Shown one piece after another: positions 1 to 8,193 of a stretch of DNA of 64,000 bases. The stretch covers positions 1,488,001-1,552,000 of the forward strand of contig OY776378.1 of assembly GCA_963675575.1 (NCBI GenBank), read 5' to 3'. This DNA is from JAGLOK01 sp963675575. Its GTDB lineage: Bacteria; Bacillota; Clostridia; Christensenellales; UMGS416. The translations under genes were made by a program, and so were the position numbers. Each line of letters opens with the position of its first letter. Position 1 is the first letter of the stretch. The notes below the pieces were generated by a model. It was given only the letters and a program-made list of their open reading frames with translations, was not told the DNA's origin and did not search any database.

Positions 1-1
1 T

Positions 2-481
2 GTAACACTTGTGGATACAGTAGGCGTTGAATGTTCTTCGGATGCAGAAAAGGCAGGAATAGTGAAAGATGCTGCAAAAATAGCTTATGCTTATGCTTCA
101 GCAACCGTTCCTATGGTTACTTTGATATTAAACAAAGCCGTTGGAAGCGCTTATTCATTAATGGCTTCAAAAGCTTTGGGCGCGGACATGGTTTATGCAT
201 GGCCCAGCGCTTCTATTGAAATATTGCCTGCGGGAACAGCAGCTCAGATAGTTTATGAAGAAGAAATTAAAAATTCTGAGGATTCTGTAAAAGCCAGAAC
301 TGAATACACAAAGAAATTCGCTGAATATAATTCAAGCCCGATTGCTGCTGCTCAGCGCGGATATATTGATGATATAATTGATCCAATCAATACTCGTCCT
401 ATATTAGCGGCCGCTCTTGAAATGCTATATTCTAAATATTCTGACATGCCTGCCAAAAAGCACGGCAATATGCCTTTATAA
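2..481 (+). CDS. Biotin-dependent acyl-CoA carboxyltransferase (12S/MmdA type), C-terminal part
   Basis: This is the last 159 residues of a carboxyltransferase that begins before the window; the frame is open from base 2. Enzymes of this family move CO2 between carboxybiotin and an acyl-CoA. What remains is the second crotonase-like half, with the segments VDTVG, VGSAYSLMASKALGAD and YAWPSASIEI that correspond to the conserved core of MmdA, PccB and AccD-type subunits. The neighbours (gamma-like, biotin carrier and Na+ pump beta subunits) point to a membrane decarboxylase complex, as in methylmalonyl-CoA decarboxylase. The stretch after YAWPSA (EILPAGTAAQIVY) differs from the usual GPEGAVNI type, so the substrate cannot be named. 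Family confident, substrate open. Confidence 0.85.
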   Translation, partial: VTLVDTVGVECSSDAEKAGIVKDAAKIAYAYASATVPMVTLILNKAVGSAYSLMASKALGADMVYAWPSASIEILPAGTAAQIVYEEEIKNSEDSVKARTEYTKKFAEYNSSPIAAAQRGYIDDIIDPINTRPILAAALEMLYSKYSDMPAKKHGNMPL

Positions 482-493
482 GGGAGTGAGAGA

Positions 494-844
494 ATGTTTA
501 TAAATTTATCATCACTCACATTGTCTGTGTTATCTGCTCAGCAAAAAGCTAGCTGGGGGTTAAATGGACTTATAATGGGCCTGGGAAGTGTTTTTATAAT
601 TTTGGTGCTATTAATATTAGTTATCAATCTTTTAAAGCTTACTTCTGTCAATAAGAAGAAAACCGGGCAGGTAAAACCTCTTTCATCAGCAAACGATTCA
701 GCAGTAAAAGCATATAAAGAAGATGAATCAGAGATTATCGCAGTTATTATAGCCGCAATCAATTGTATGGCACAACGCGAAGGAAAAAAATTCGCTATAA
801 AATCTTACAAGCGGGTGGGCACTCGCACAAATAGAAGTTATTAA
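494..844 (+). CDS. Small membrane subunit of Na+-pumping decarboxylase (OadG/MmdD family)
   Basis: A 116-residue protein with one membrane helix (about residues 24-46, LIMGLGSVFIILVLLILVINLL) followed by a polar linker and a short C-terminal amphipathic segment (ESEIIAVIIAAINCMAQREGKK). This is the layout of the gamma/delta subunit that anchors the soluble carboxyltransferase and biotin carrier to the beta-subunit pump. It starts 12 bases after the carboxyltransferase stop behind AGGGAGTGAG, and ends 15 bases before the biotin carrier gene. Such subunits are poorly conserved, so the call rests on size, topology and operon position together. Confidence 0.8.
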   Translation: MFINLSSLTLSVLSAQQKASWGLNGLIMGLGSVFIILVLLILVINLLKLTSVNKKKTGQVKPLSSANDSAVKAYKEDESEIIAVIIAAINCMAQREGKKFAIKSYKRVGTRTNRSY

Positions 845-859
845 TTTTAGGAGGATATC

Positions 860-1219
860 ATGAGAAAATTTAAAATAAAAGTCAATAATAAAGCATATGA
901 AGTAGAAGTCGAGGAAGTCGGAGGCACTTTAGCCCCTTCAAAGTCTACACCTTCCTCTTCGCCTGTTGCGGCAGCTCCAGCAGCTGATGCTTCAGCTCCT
1001 GCAGGTTCAACAGAAGTTGTTGCTCCAATGCCAGGCGCCGTAATGGATGTCAAGGTAAACAAAGGTGACAAAGTAAATGAAGGCGATGTTTTGCTTATTC
1101 TTGAAGCTATGAAAATGGAGAATGAAATAAAAGCACCGGTTTCCGGCGAAGTTGTTGCAGTTTCGGCTGTAAAGGGAACAACAGTTGAAACAGGCGATTT
1201 ACTTATCGCAATAGCTTAG
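860..1219 (+). CDS. Biotin carboxyl carrier protein of the decarboxylase complex
   Basis: A 119-residue biotinyl carrier. An N-terminal beta segment (residues 1-20) is followed by a flexible Pro/Ala/Ser-rich linker (about 24-50) and a biotinyl domain (about 52-119). The biotin-accepting lysine is K85 within EAMKMEN (82-88). It shuttles the carboxyl group from the carboxyltransferase to the membrane beta subunit. The AGGAGG ribosome site lies 7 bases before the ATG. Separate carriers of this size with an Ala/Pro linker match the gamma subunit of methylmalonyl-CoA decarboxylase and the 1.3S subunit of transcarboxylase. Confidence 0.93.
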   Translation: MRKFKIKVNNKAYEVEVEEVGGTLAPSKSTPSSSPVAAAPAADASAPAGSTEVVAPMPGAVMDVKVNKGDKVNEGDVLLILEAMKMENEIKAPVSGEVVAVSAVKGTTVETGDLLIAIA

Positions 1220-1234
1220 CAATGGAGGTAAAGA

Positions 1235-2491
1235 ATGGCATCATCAATTAATTTGGGTGACTTCCTTACAAAATTCATTAATGAAATGGGTTTTATGGGG
1301 CTTTTCACCGGAACCGGATACTTAAACGTTATTATGATAGTAATATCATTTGTACTTTTATATCTGGCAATCGTAAAAAAATATGAGCCGCTTTTATTGC
1401 TCCCAATAGCTTTTGGCATGTTGCTAACAAACCTGCCATTCACTGATCTTTTTCATGAAGAGCTGTGGGTGATTCAAGAAGGACATGTGGACGTAGCCCA
1501 CGTTTTCCAGGAAGGCGGCCTTTTAGACTTGCTGTATCTTGGCGTAAAACTTGGAATATATCCACCATTGATTTTCTTGGGTGTTGGAGCTATGACTGAT
1601 TTTGGCCCATTAATCGCAAACCCCAAGAGTCTTCTTTTGGGCGCAGCGGCTCAGTTGGGAATATTTGTTGCTTTCTTTGGCGCGTTGTTCTTGGGTTTTA
1701 ATTTGGGAGAAGCGGCTTCAATAGGAATAATCGGCGGAGCCGATGGACCGACAGCTATTTATACAGCATCAAAGCTTGCACCGGATTTGCTAGGACCCAT
1801 AGCTGTGGCCGCATATTCATATATGGCGTTGGTGCCAATTATCCAGCCGCCTATAATGCGATTGCTGACTACTAAAAAAGAACGTAGAATCGTTATGAAA
1901 CAGCTTAGACATGTTTCTAAGACGGAAAAAATTATTTTCCCGATAGTTGTTACACTTGTTGTAGCTCTAATCATACCAAAAGCAGCACCGCTAATCGGAA
2001 TGCTTATGTTGGGAAATTTATTTAAGGAATCAGGCGTGGTTTCACGTTTGACAGATGCGGCACAAAACGCGCTTAATAACATTGTTGTTATCTTCCTTGG
2101 AGTAACTGTGGGAGCTACAGCAAAAGGCGCTACATTCCTGGACTTTATTCCCAGACTTATAAGTGGCGACTTAGTAGATGGTTCAGTAGCAATAACTGTA
2201 CTAAAAAGCCCGGTGGGAATACTTGTGATGGGGCTCATCGCATTCTGCTTCGGAACAATGGGCGGAGTACTGTTGGGCAAACTAATGAATAAATTCAGCA
2301 AAGACGGTATCAATCCTTTGATTGGAGCCGCAGGCGTTTCGGCTGTACCTATGGCCGCCCGCGTGGCGCAAACCGTCGGACAAAAAGAAGACCCGCACAA
2401 CTTCCTTCTCATGCATGCCATGGGACCGAATGTTGCAGGCGTTATCGGCTCTGCCGTCGCCGCCGGTGTTTTCTTGACAATGTTTATGTAA
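1235..2491 (+). CDS. oadB: Na+-translocating decarboxylase beta subunit (OadB/MmdB/GcdB family)
   Basis: A 418-residue polytopic membrane protein. It decarboxylates carboxybiotin and uses the energy to export Na+. The family's signatures are present: TDFGPLIANP (121-130), SIGIIGGADGPTAIY (162-176), which carries the aspartate known to be needed for Na+ coupling in the family, MALVPIIQPPIMRLLTTKKER (197-217), and the C-terminal GAAGVSAVPMAARVAQ. Many hydrophobic helices span the rest. A GGAGG site lies 9 bases before the ATG. The length is slightly below that of well-studied OadB proteins, but both ends look complete. Confidence 0.94.
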   Translation: MASSINLGDFLTKFINEMGFMGLFTGTGYLNVIMIVISFVLLYLAIVKKYEPLLLLPIAFGMLLTNLPFTDLFHEELWVIQEGHVDVAHVFQEGGLLDLLYLGVKLGIYPPLIFLGVGAMTDFGPLIANPKSLLLGAAAQLGIFVAFFGALFLGFNLGEAASIGIIGGADGPTAIYTASKLAPDLLGPIAVAAYSYMALVPIIQPPIMRLLTTKKERRIVMKQLRHVSKTEKIIFPIVVTLVVALIIPKAAPLIGMLMLGNLFKESGVVSRLTDAAQNALNNIVVIFLGVTVGATAKGATFLDFIPRLISGDLVDGSVAITVLKSPVGILVMGLIAFCFGTMGGVLLGKLMNKFSKDGINPLIGAAGVSAVPMAARVAQTVGQKEDPHNFLLMHAMGPNVAGVIGSAVAAGVFLTMFM

Positions 2492-2513
2492 CATAACTTA
2501 AAGGAGGATTAAT

Positions 2514-3911
2514 ATGGCTAAAGTATATATTACTGATACCATTTTGCGCGATGCGCATCAGTCGCAGGCCGCGACAAGAATGCGTACATCAGAAATGCTG
2601 CCTATGGCCGCAGAACTTGATTCTGTAGGTTATTGGTCGCTGGAAATGTGGGGAGGAGCAACTTTTGACTCCTGTCTGAGATTTTTAAAGGAAGATCCAT
2701 GGGAACGTTTAAGAGTTCTTAGGAAAGCTATGCCTAACACAAAGCTTCAAATGCTTTTGCGTGGACAAAATATTTTAGGATATAAGCACTATGCGGATGA
2801 TGTTGTAGATATGTTTGTGAAAAAGGCCGTTGAAAATGGAATTGATGTTTTTAGAATTTTTGACGCATTAAACGATACTCGCAACATGAAGCAGGCCATC
2901 GATTCTACACTCAAATATGGCGGTCAGGTTGAAGGCTGTATCTGCTATACTCTAAGCCCTGTTCACACAAGAGAATATTTTGTGAAACTGGCACTGGAGC
3001 TTGAGGCAATGGGGGCACACACAATATGTATTAAAGATATGGCGTGTTTGCTTTTACCCTATGAGGCTTATGAGCTTGTTAAAGAGCTAAAAGCAAGGGT
3101 TAAGGTCCCAATACACCTTCACACACACAATACAGCGGGAACAGGAAACATGACCTTGCTAAAGGCTGTAGAAGCTGGAGTTGACATAGTTGACACTGCT
3201 CTTTCACCTCTTGGAAATGGTACTGCACAACCCGCAACCGAGCCTTTTGTAAAAACTCTTGAGGGAACGCCTTATGATACTGGGCTTGATGTTGAAAAAC
3301 TTAATGAAATAGCGAAGCATTTCAGAGTCGTTGCAGACAGATTGACGGCTGATGGCTTCTTGGATCCGCGCGTAATGCGTGTTGACATTAAAACACTCTT
3401 ATACCAGGTGCCAGGCGGAATGCTTTCAAACCTTATGAGCCAACTGAAAAAACAAGGCGCTGATGATAAGCTTGCGGAAGTTTTAGCCGAAGTGCCAAGA
3501 GTACGTGAGGATTACGGATTCCCACCGCTTGTTACTCCAAGTTCACAAATAGTTGGAACACAGGCTGTGCTAAACGTCTTGACTGGCGAACGATATAAGA
3601 TGCTTACAAAAGAATCTGTTGCTTTACTTCGCGGCGAGTATGGAAGATTGCCTTCTGAGCCCAATCCTGATGTTGTTAAATTAGCATTAGGGGACGAGCC
3701 AAGGATAACTCACAGACCTGCGGACGATATTCCGCCAGGAATGGAACAATACAGAGAAGAAGTTAAAGAGTATATGGAGCAGGAAGAAGATGTGCTATCA
3801 TACGCTTTGTTCCCACCTGTTGCTCTTGAATTCTTCAAATATAGAAGTGCTCAAAAATATGGAATGGACCCTAAACTTTATAACAAAGAAGAAAAAGTTC
3901 ATCCGGTTTAA
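2514..3911 (+). CDS. oadA: Oxaloacetate decarboxylase alpha / pyruvate carboxylase subunit B-type carboxyltransferase (5S), without biotin domain
   Basis: A 465-residue HMGL-like TIM barrel plus conserved carboxylase domain (about residues 300-450). RDAHQSQAATRM (12-23) supplies the metal-binding Asp13, HLHTHNT (201-207) supplies the metal-binding histidines, and K174 in CIKDMACLL is the expected carbamylated lysine. It ends at KYGMDPKLYNKEEK and has no biotinyl domain, so the separate carrier encoded at 860-1219 must serve it. It would exchange CO2 between carboxybiotin and pyruvate/oxaloacetate. It is the last gene before a strong terminator. Having this gene as well as an acyl-CoA carboxyltransferase in one operon would allow transcarboxylation between the two substrates (inference). 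Confidence 0.92.
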   Translation: MAKVYITDTILRDAHQSQAATRMRTSEMLPMAAELDSVGYWSLEMWGGATFDSCLRFLKEDPWERLRVLRKAMPNTKLQMLLRGQNILGYKHYADDVVDMFVKKAVENGIDVFRIFDALNDTRNMKQAIDSTLKYGGQVEGCICYTLSPVHTREYFVKLALELEAMGAHTICIKDMACLLLPYEAYELVKELKARVKVPIHLHTHNTAGTGNMTLLKAVEAGVDIVDTALSPLGNGTAQPATEPFVKTLEGTPYDTGLDVEKLNEIAKHFRVVADRLTADGFLDPRVMRVDIKTLLYQVPGGMLSNLMSQLKKQGADDKLAEVLAEVPRVREDYGFPPLVTPSSQIVGTQAVLNVLTGERYKMLTKESVALLRGEYGRLPSEPNPDVVKLALGDEPRITHRPADDIPPGMEQYREEVKEYMEQEEDVLSYALFPPVALEFFKYRSAQKYGMDPKLYNKEEKVHPV

Positions 3912-3920
3912 TGTTTTCAA

Positions 3921-3949
3921 AAACGGAGCCGAAAGGCTCCGTTTTTTTT
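3921..3949 (+). terminator. Rho-independent terminator of the decarboxylase operon
   Basis: A perfect 10-bp stem (AAACGGAGCC at 3921-3930, GGCTCCGTTT at 3935-3944) with a GAAA tetraloop is followed by a run of T. It sits 10 bases after the oadA stop. Confidence 0.95.
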
Positions 3950-4061
3950 AATAAGTATGTTTGCAATTTACAACTTATATTTAGCGATTATTCATAATGC
4001 AATGATTTATTAGTATATGAAAAGCTCATTTATTTAATAATGAATGATTTCCTTATCAAAC

Positions 4062-4090
4062 TTGCATATGGTGCATTTTGTTGGTAAAAT
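4062..4090 (+). promoter_or_regulatory. Candidate sigma-A promoter of the rpiR gene
   Basis: TTGCAT (4062-4067) and TAAAAT (4085-4090) are 17 bases apart, 28 bases upstream of the ATG at 4119. This is the only good hexamer pair I see in the 3950-4118 spacer. Confidence 0.6.
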
Positions 4091-4118
4091 ATATCCGTAA
4101 TTAAAGTTGGAGGATATT

Positions 4119-4979
4119 ATGTTAAATAATCTGGATTTAATACAAAGAATAAATGAAAGATATCCTAAAATGAGCAAGGGTCAAAAGCTTATTTCAGAAT
4201 ATATTTTAAATAATTATGATAAAGCCGCTTTTATGACTGCACTAAAGCTCGGAGACAAAGTAAATGTGTCTGAATCCACTGTTGTAAGATATGCGATGAC
4301 CTTGGGGTATGAAGGATATCCAGAGCTTCAAAGATCTATACAGGAAATGGTGCGTAACAAGCTAACTACTATTCAGCGCATGGAAATGACTAGCGAACTA
4401 TCTCGGCCAATGGTTCTTCGTACGGTTATGAAAGCCGATATGAATAATATTAAAGCCACAATTGATGATATAGATACTGAAATATTTGAAGAGATTATAG
4501 ATAAGATTTACGCAGCAAAAAAAGTATATATCCTGGGATTGAGAAGCTCAGCGCCCCTAGCGCAGTTTTTGGGATATTACTTAAGCTATATTTTAGAAAA
4601 TGTAAGCGTCGTAACTTCCGGAATAAATGATATTATTGAGCAGATAATACATATTAAAGAAGACGATATTTTAATTTGCGCCAGCTTTCCAAGATATTCA
4701 AGAAAGATTTTGGAGGCAATGAAATATGCGAGCGGAAAGAAGGCGAGCATTATAGCTATAACAGATTCTTTACTTTCTCCTCTGGCTGAGTACGCGCAAC
4801 ATTCTTTGGTGGCTCATTCAGATATTGCTTCATTTGTAGACTCTCTTGTTGCCCCTTTTTCAGTTGTTAACGCTTTGATAGTTGCAATTGGCTTGAGAAA
4901 AAAAGAAGAAGTTTCTGAGCATTTCATGGAGCTTGAAAAAATATGGGAAGAATATAATGTATATATTGATAGGGACTAA
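4119..4979 (+). CDS. MurR/RpiR family transcriptional regulator
   Basis: A 286-residue regulator. An N-terminal helix-turn-helix domain (about residues 1-77) includes KMSKGQKLISEYILNNYDKA and the recognition region VNVSESTVVRYAMTLGYEGY. A C-terminal sugar-isomerase (SIS) domain (about 105-245) contains KVYILGLRSSAPLAQFLGYYLS. Proteins of this family bind DNA and sense a sugar phosphate. An in-frame TTG lies at 4107, but it sits inside the GGAGG ribosome site (4109-4113), so the ATG at 4119 is the likely start. The target and ligand cannot be read from the sequence; no sugar genes are adjacent. The stop lies 5 bases before the flavoprotein gene, so the two are probably cotranscribed. Confidence 0.88.
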   Translation: MLNNLDLIQRINERYPKMSKGQKLISEYILNNYDKAAFMTALKLGDKVNVSESTVVRYAMTLGYEGYPELQRSIQEMVRNKLTTIQRMEMTSELSRPMVLRTVMKADMNNIKATIDDIDTEIFEEIIDKIYAAKKVYILGLRSSAPLAQFLGYYLSYILENVSVVTSGINDIIEQIIHIKEDDILICASFPRYSRKILEAMKYASGKKASIIAITDSLLSPLAEYAQHSLVAHSDIASFVDSLVAPFSVVNALIVAIGLRKKEEVSEHFMELEKIWEEYNVYIDRD

Positions 4980-4984
4980 ATCAC

Positions 4985-6220
4985 TTGGATTCAAATAACA
5001 ATATTAAAATCGCGATAATTGGCGGCGGTCCTTCAGGCATCATGGCGGCTTATTCAGCTTCGCTTAACACTAATGCGAGTGTTGATTTATATGAAAGAAA
5101 TGAGAAGCTTGGTAAAAAGCTTTATATAACCGGTAAGGGCAGGTGCAATGTTACAAACTCTGGAAGCCCGGAGGATTTTTTCAATTCTATAAGCAGAAAC
5201 AGTAAATTCTTTTACTCTGCTTTTTATACATTTGATAATAATGCACTTATTGCTTTATTTGAAGAAAATGGCGCACACCTTAAAACAGAAAGAGGGAACA
5301 GGGTGTTTCCTGTCAGCGATAAAAGCTCTGATATTTTGAGAGCGCTTAATAACATTATAGATAAGAAAAATATTAATATTTTTCTAAACTCAAAAATTAA
5401 TAATATAAAAAATGAAAATGGAAAATTCATCTTGAACCACAATGGAGTTGTATATGATAAGTGCATTATTGCCGGAGGAGGTAAGAGCTATCCTGTAACC
5501 GGCTCTGATGGAAGCTTATATCATCTTGCTGAAAAACTGGGGCATAGGGTAACGCCTTTAAGCTCGGGTCTTTGCGGCATGAATACCACTGATACAGACA
5601 CCTATGATTTATCGGGCCTTTCGCTAAAAAATGTTGTTTTTACTATTCAAAAAAAAGGTAAAAATATATATTCGCAATTAGGGGAGATGGAATTTACGCA
5701 TTATGGAATTTCCGGACCCATTGTTTTAAGTGCCTCTTCTGCAATCGATGAAAGAAGTATAAAAGAATATGAATTTACTATAGATTTAAAACCGGGTTTG
5801 GATGAAACCAAACTTGATGCAAGGATTATGCGAGATATTGCCGATGAGCCAAATAAAGAAATCAAAAATACTTTAGGCAAGCTACTACCATACAGGCTTA
5901 TGGAAAAAGTGCTTATAAGGGGCGGCGCTGACATGACGAAAAAAAGCAACCAACTTACAAAAGATGAGAGAAAAAGCATAGTCAGAAGTCTTAAGTATTT
6001 TAATGTTTCTCCTGTTTCATTAAGACCGATTGAAGAAGCCATTATAACAAGAGGAGGAATCCCTTGCGGTGAAATAAGCCCTTCTACAATGGAATCAAAA
6101 ATTTTACATGGTCTTTTTTTTGCGGGCGAAATAATTGATTTAGACGCTTTAACTGGAGGATTTAATTTACAGATTGCTTTTTCAACAGGTTATTTGGCCG
6201 GGTTAAGCGCATCTATGTAG
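4985..6220 (+). CDS. HI0933/BaiN-like NAD(P)/FAD-dependent oxidoreductase (flavoprotein)
   Basis: A 411-residue flavoprotein. The N-terminal Rossmann motif IAIIGGGPSGIMAAYSAS (residues 9-26) is followed by the family signature YERNEKLGKKLYITGKGRCNVTNS. A second nucleotide-binding segment (IIAGGGKSYPVTGSDG) lies near residue 160, and the C-terminal GLFFAGEIIDLDALTGGFNLQIAFSTG closes the FAD fold. Start is a TTG at 4985, 5 bases after the rpiR stop. Physiological substrate unknown. The BaiN name comes from a bile-acid operon member, but that role should not be assumed here. Confidence 0.88.
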   Translation: MDSNNNIKIAIIGGGPSGIMAAYSASLNTNASVDLYERNEKLGKKLYITGKGRCNVTNSGSPEDFFNSISRNSKFFYSAFYTFDNNALIALFEENGAHLKTERGNRVFPVSDKSSDILRALNNIIDKKNINIFLNSKINNIKNENGKFILNHNGVVYDKCIIAGGGKSYPVTGSDGSLYHLAEKLGHRVTPLSSGLCGMNTTDTDTYDLSGLSLKNVVFTIQKKGKNIYSQLGEMEFTHYGISGPIVLSASSAIDERSIKEYEFTIDLKPGLDETKLDARIMRDIADEPNKEIKNTLGKLLPYRLMEKVLIRGGADMTKKSNQLTKDERKSIVRSLKYFNVSPVSLRPIEEAIITRGGIPCGEISPSTMESKILHGLFFAGEIIDLDALTGGFNLQIAFSTGYLAGLSASM

Positions 6221-6254
6221 TTTGTAATACTAAAAGAGTTAAAACAAAATCATA

Positions 6255-6283
6255 TTTACTTATAAAGTGTTAAGTTGTATACT
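6255..6283 (+). promoter_or_regulatory. Candidate promoter for hutP-cmk-plsC
   Basis: TTTACT (6255-6260) and TATACT (6278-6283) are separated by 17 bases, about 65 bases before the hutP ATG. The remaining leader has no clear hairpin. Confidence 0.5.
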
Positions 6284-6348
6284 GATTTAAGAATAATTGG
6301 CAGTCCCGATTTGTTTTTTCAAAATGAATTCGGAAGGTGGGGAGATAT

Positions 6349-6768
6349 ATGCAAGATATGGTTTATGGCAGTAAAGATGTGTGCCGAGCAGCAGTAAGAA
6401 TGAGCTTGACGAACACTAGGCTGCAAGAAGATAAATTGAAGCAAAATTACTTGGAACATAATATTAAAGCTGCTGCTGTTGATTACGGCGGAGAATTTTT
6501 AGCTTCAGTGATGAAAATAGTGGAACGTACAGTTGTAGCCGCGAAGAGGGAAGGGCTGATTACCGAGCATCACAATGAAGAGGGAGCTGTTGCGGGAGCT
6601 GCAAGAGAAGCAATCGCTCAGATATCGCAAAAGGCGATAGGGCTCAATGTGGGCGGCAAGATAGGCATTGCTAGGTATGATGAACACATTTCTGTTTCAA
6701 TATTTATGGGAATAGGTCTTCTGCATCTTAATGAAGTGGCGATTGGGCTTGGCCATAGGGTAATTTGA
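6349..6768 (+). CDS. hutP: HutP family RNA-binding antiterminator-like protein
   Basis: A 139-residue protein. The C-terminal half reads like HutP: IVERTVVAAKREGLI, EEGAVAGAAREAIAQISQKAIGLNVGGKIGIARY, then VSIFMGIGLLHLNEVAIGLGHRVI, with the closing Gly-His that helps bind metal in Bacillus subtilis HutP. Known HutP binds L-histidine and Mg2+ and then RNA, allowing read-through of the histidine-utilisation operon. No hut genes are nearby. It lies 9 bases upstream of cmk and is probably cotranscribed with it. A GTG at 6337 is in frame but overlaps the GGTGGGGAG ribosome site, so ATG 6349 is preferred. Family call is good; function here is open. Confidence 0.85.
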   Translation: MQDMVYGSKDVCRAAVRMSLTNTRLQEDKLKQNYLEHNIKAAAVDYGGEFLASVMKIVERTVVAAKREGLITEHHNEEGAVAGAAREAIAQISQKAIGLNVGGKIGIARYDEHISVSIFMGIGLLHLNEVAIGLGHRVI

Positions 6769-6777
6769 GAGGTATTA

Positions 6778-7440
6778 ATGGATAAATTAAGAATAGCAAT
6801 CGATGGACCTGCCGGTGCAGGCAAAAGCACAATAGCGAAAAATGTTGCACAGAGATTAAACATTCTGCATTTGGATACCGGGGCTATGTATCGGGCGGCG
6901 GGACTTTTTGCTCTGCGCAATGGTGTGGATCCTCAAAACGAAGAACAAGTAACTGCAATGTTAAAGGGTCTTCAAATTAAAGTGGAATACAAAGATGGGA
7001 AACAGCATACATTACTAAAAAGTGAAGATGTTTCGGGATTAATAAGAACAGAGGACGTTTCCAATGCCGCATCTGCAGTATCTAAATGGCCGGCAGTAAG
7101 AAAAAAGCTTGTAGCGATGCAACAAGAGATTGCCTTGGAAATGTCGATAGTCATGGACGGCAGGGATATAGGAACATATGTCATGCCTGAAGCTGAATAT
7201 AAATTTTATCTTACGGCATCAGTAAATCAGAGAGCAAAAAGAAGACACTTGGAGCTTAAACAAAATGGAATTGAAACAGAGTTTTCCTCCGTTGAAGCTG
7301 ATATAGTAAAAAGAGATTATCAAGATTCAAACAGAGAATTCGCTCCTTTGCGCAAGGCGGATGATGCTCTTGAAATAGATACAACAAATCTTAGCATCAA
7401 AGAGGTTTTGGCGAAAGTATACGAAAGACTTGGGATATAA
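6778..7440 (+). CDS. cmk: Cytidylate kinase
   Basis: A 220-residue (d)CMP kinase that makes (d)CDP for nucleic acid synthesis. The P-loop GPAGAGKST lies at residues 10-18. DTGAMYRA follows as the CMP-binding segment, and MDGRDIGTYVMP and the lid region NQRAKRRHLELK follow in the usual order. Length is typical. A GAGG site precedes the ATG. The cmk-plsC-ispH/S1 order is a recurring clostridial arrangement. Confidence 0.97.
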   Translation: MDKLRIAIDGPAGAGKSTIAKNVAQRLNILHLDTGAMYRAAGLFALRNGVDPQNEEQVTAMLKGLQIKVEYKDGKQHTLLKSEDVSGLIRTEDVSNAASAVSKWPAVRKKLVAMQQEIALEMSIVMDGRDIGTYVMPEAEYKFYLTASVNQRAKRRHLELKQNGIETEFSSVEADIVKRDYQDSNREFAPLRKADDALEIDTTNLSIKEVLAKVYERLGI

Positions 7441-7441
7441 A

Positions 7442-8056
7442 ATGAAGATATTGTCAAACATCGTGTATTGGACTATTAGAGGATTGACAAAAGTGTTTGC
7501 GCATATACTTTTCCCTGCGAAAGTAACAGGAAAAAAATATGCAAAGATAAAAGAACCATACATTCTTTGCGCTAATCATTTATCAATGCTGGACGCGGTT
7601 ATTATGGTAGGCGCAGTTCTTTCAAGAAAAACTTATTTTATGGGTAAAAATGAGCTTTATAAAACAAAACTTGGCAACTGGTTTTTTAGGTCATTACTAA
7701 GCTTCCCTGTTGTACGAGGCTCTGCGGACATGGCGGCCATACGTTCATCCATAAAGTGCTTAAATGATGGGAAATCTATGATGATTTTTCCTGAAGGCAC
7801 AAGAAATCTTAAAAAAGACGGAACTCTTCAGGAATTTTTCAATGGTGTGGGAATAATAGCACTTAAGTCAAACTGCAAGATAATACCGTGTTATATTGAC
7901 TGTAAGGGCGGATATAAGCTATTTAAGCCTTTTAGAGTAATTGTAGGAGAACCGATTGATATCAATAAATATCAAGAGATTGGGATGAGCAAGGAAAATC
8001 TTAATAATATTATGAAAGAATTAAGAAACAAGATGGAGAATTTAGCAAAATCATAA
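7442..8056 (+). CDS. plsC: 1-acyl-sn-glycerol-3-phosphate acyltransferase
   Basis: A 204-residue membrane-associated acyltransferase that makes phosphatidic acid. The catalytic HX4D box is H46-D51 (NHLSMLD), the glycerol-phosphate-binding motif FPEGTR is at 116-121, and the hydrophobic N-terminus probably associates with the membrane. An in-frame TTG at 7430 lies inside cmk; the ATG at 7442, immediately after the cmk stop, is more likely. Followed by a 137-base AT-rich spacer with a promoter for the next gene. Confidence 0.93.
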   Translation: MKILSNIVYWTIRGLTKVFAHILFPAKVTGKKYAKIKEPYILCANHLSMLDAVIMVGAVLSRKTYFMGKNELYKTKLGNWFFRSLLSFPVVRGSADMAAIRSSIKCLNDGKSMMIFPEGTRNLKKDGTLQEFFNGVGIIALKSNCKIIPCYIDCKGGYKLFKPFRVIVGEPIDINKYQEIGMSKENLNNIMKELRNKMENLAKS

Positions 8057-8124
8057 GATATTTTTATAAATGCTAAGTTTTTTATATAATTATTTGTATA
8101 TTGCAATGTTTATTATATTAATTC

Positions 8125-8153
8125 TTGAATATTTTGTGAATTTATTATATTAT
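8125..8153 (+). promoter_or_regulatory. Candidate promoter of the ispH-S1 gene
   Basis: TTGAAT (8125-8130) and TATTAT (8148-8153) are 17 bases apart, about 40 bases before the start codon. The region is very AT-rich, so chance matches are possible. Confidence 0.45.
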
Positions 8154-8193
8154 GTCATAGTGGATATTCAAAAGAAGGTGAATTGTAAAACTC

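Noticed and set aside
1759..2421. 220-codon open frame on the minus strand
   Set aside because: It is antisense to the well-conserved Na+ pump beta subunit gene and shows no recognisable motif.
4107..4118. Earlier TTG start for the RpiR regulator, and similar early GTG/TTG starts at 6337, 28752, 45034, 52012 and 58994
   Set aside because: Each of these codons lies within or directly at the ribosome-binding sequence of the ATG that follows, so the downstream ATG is the better start.
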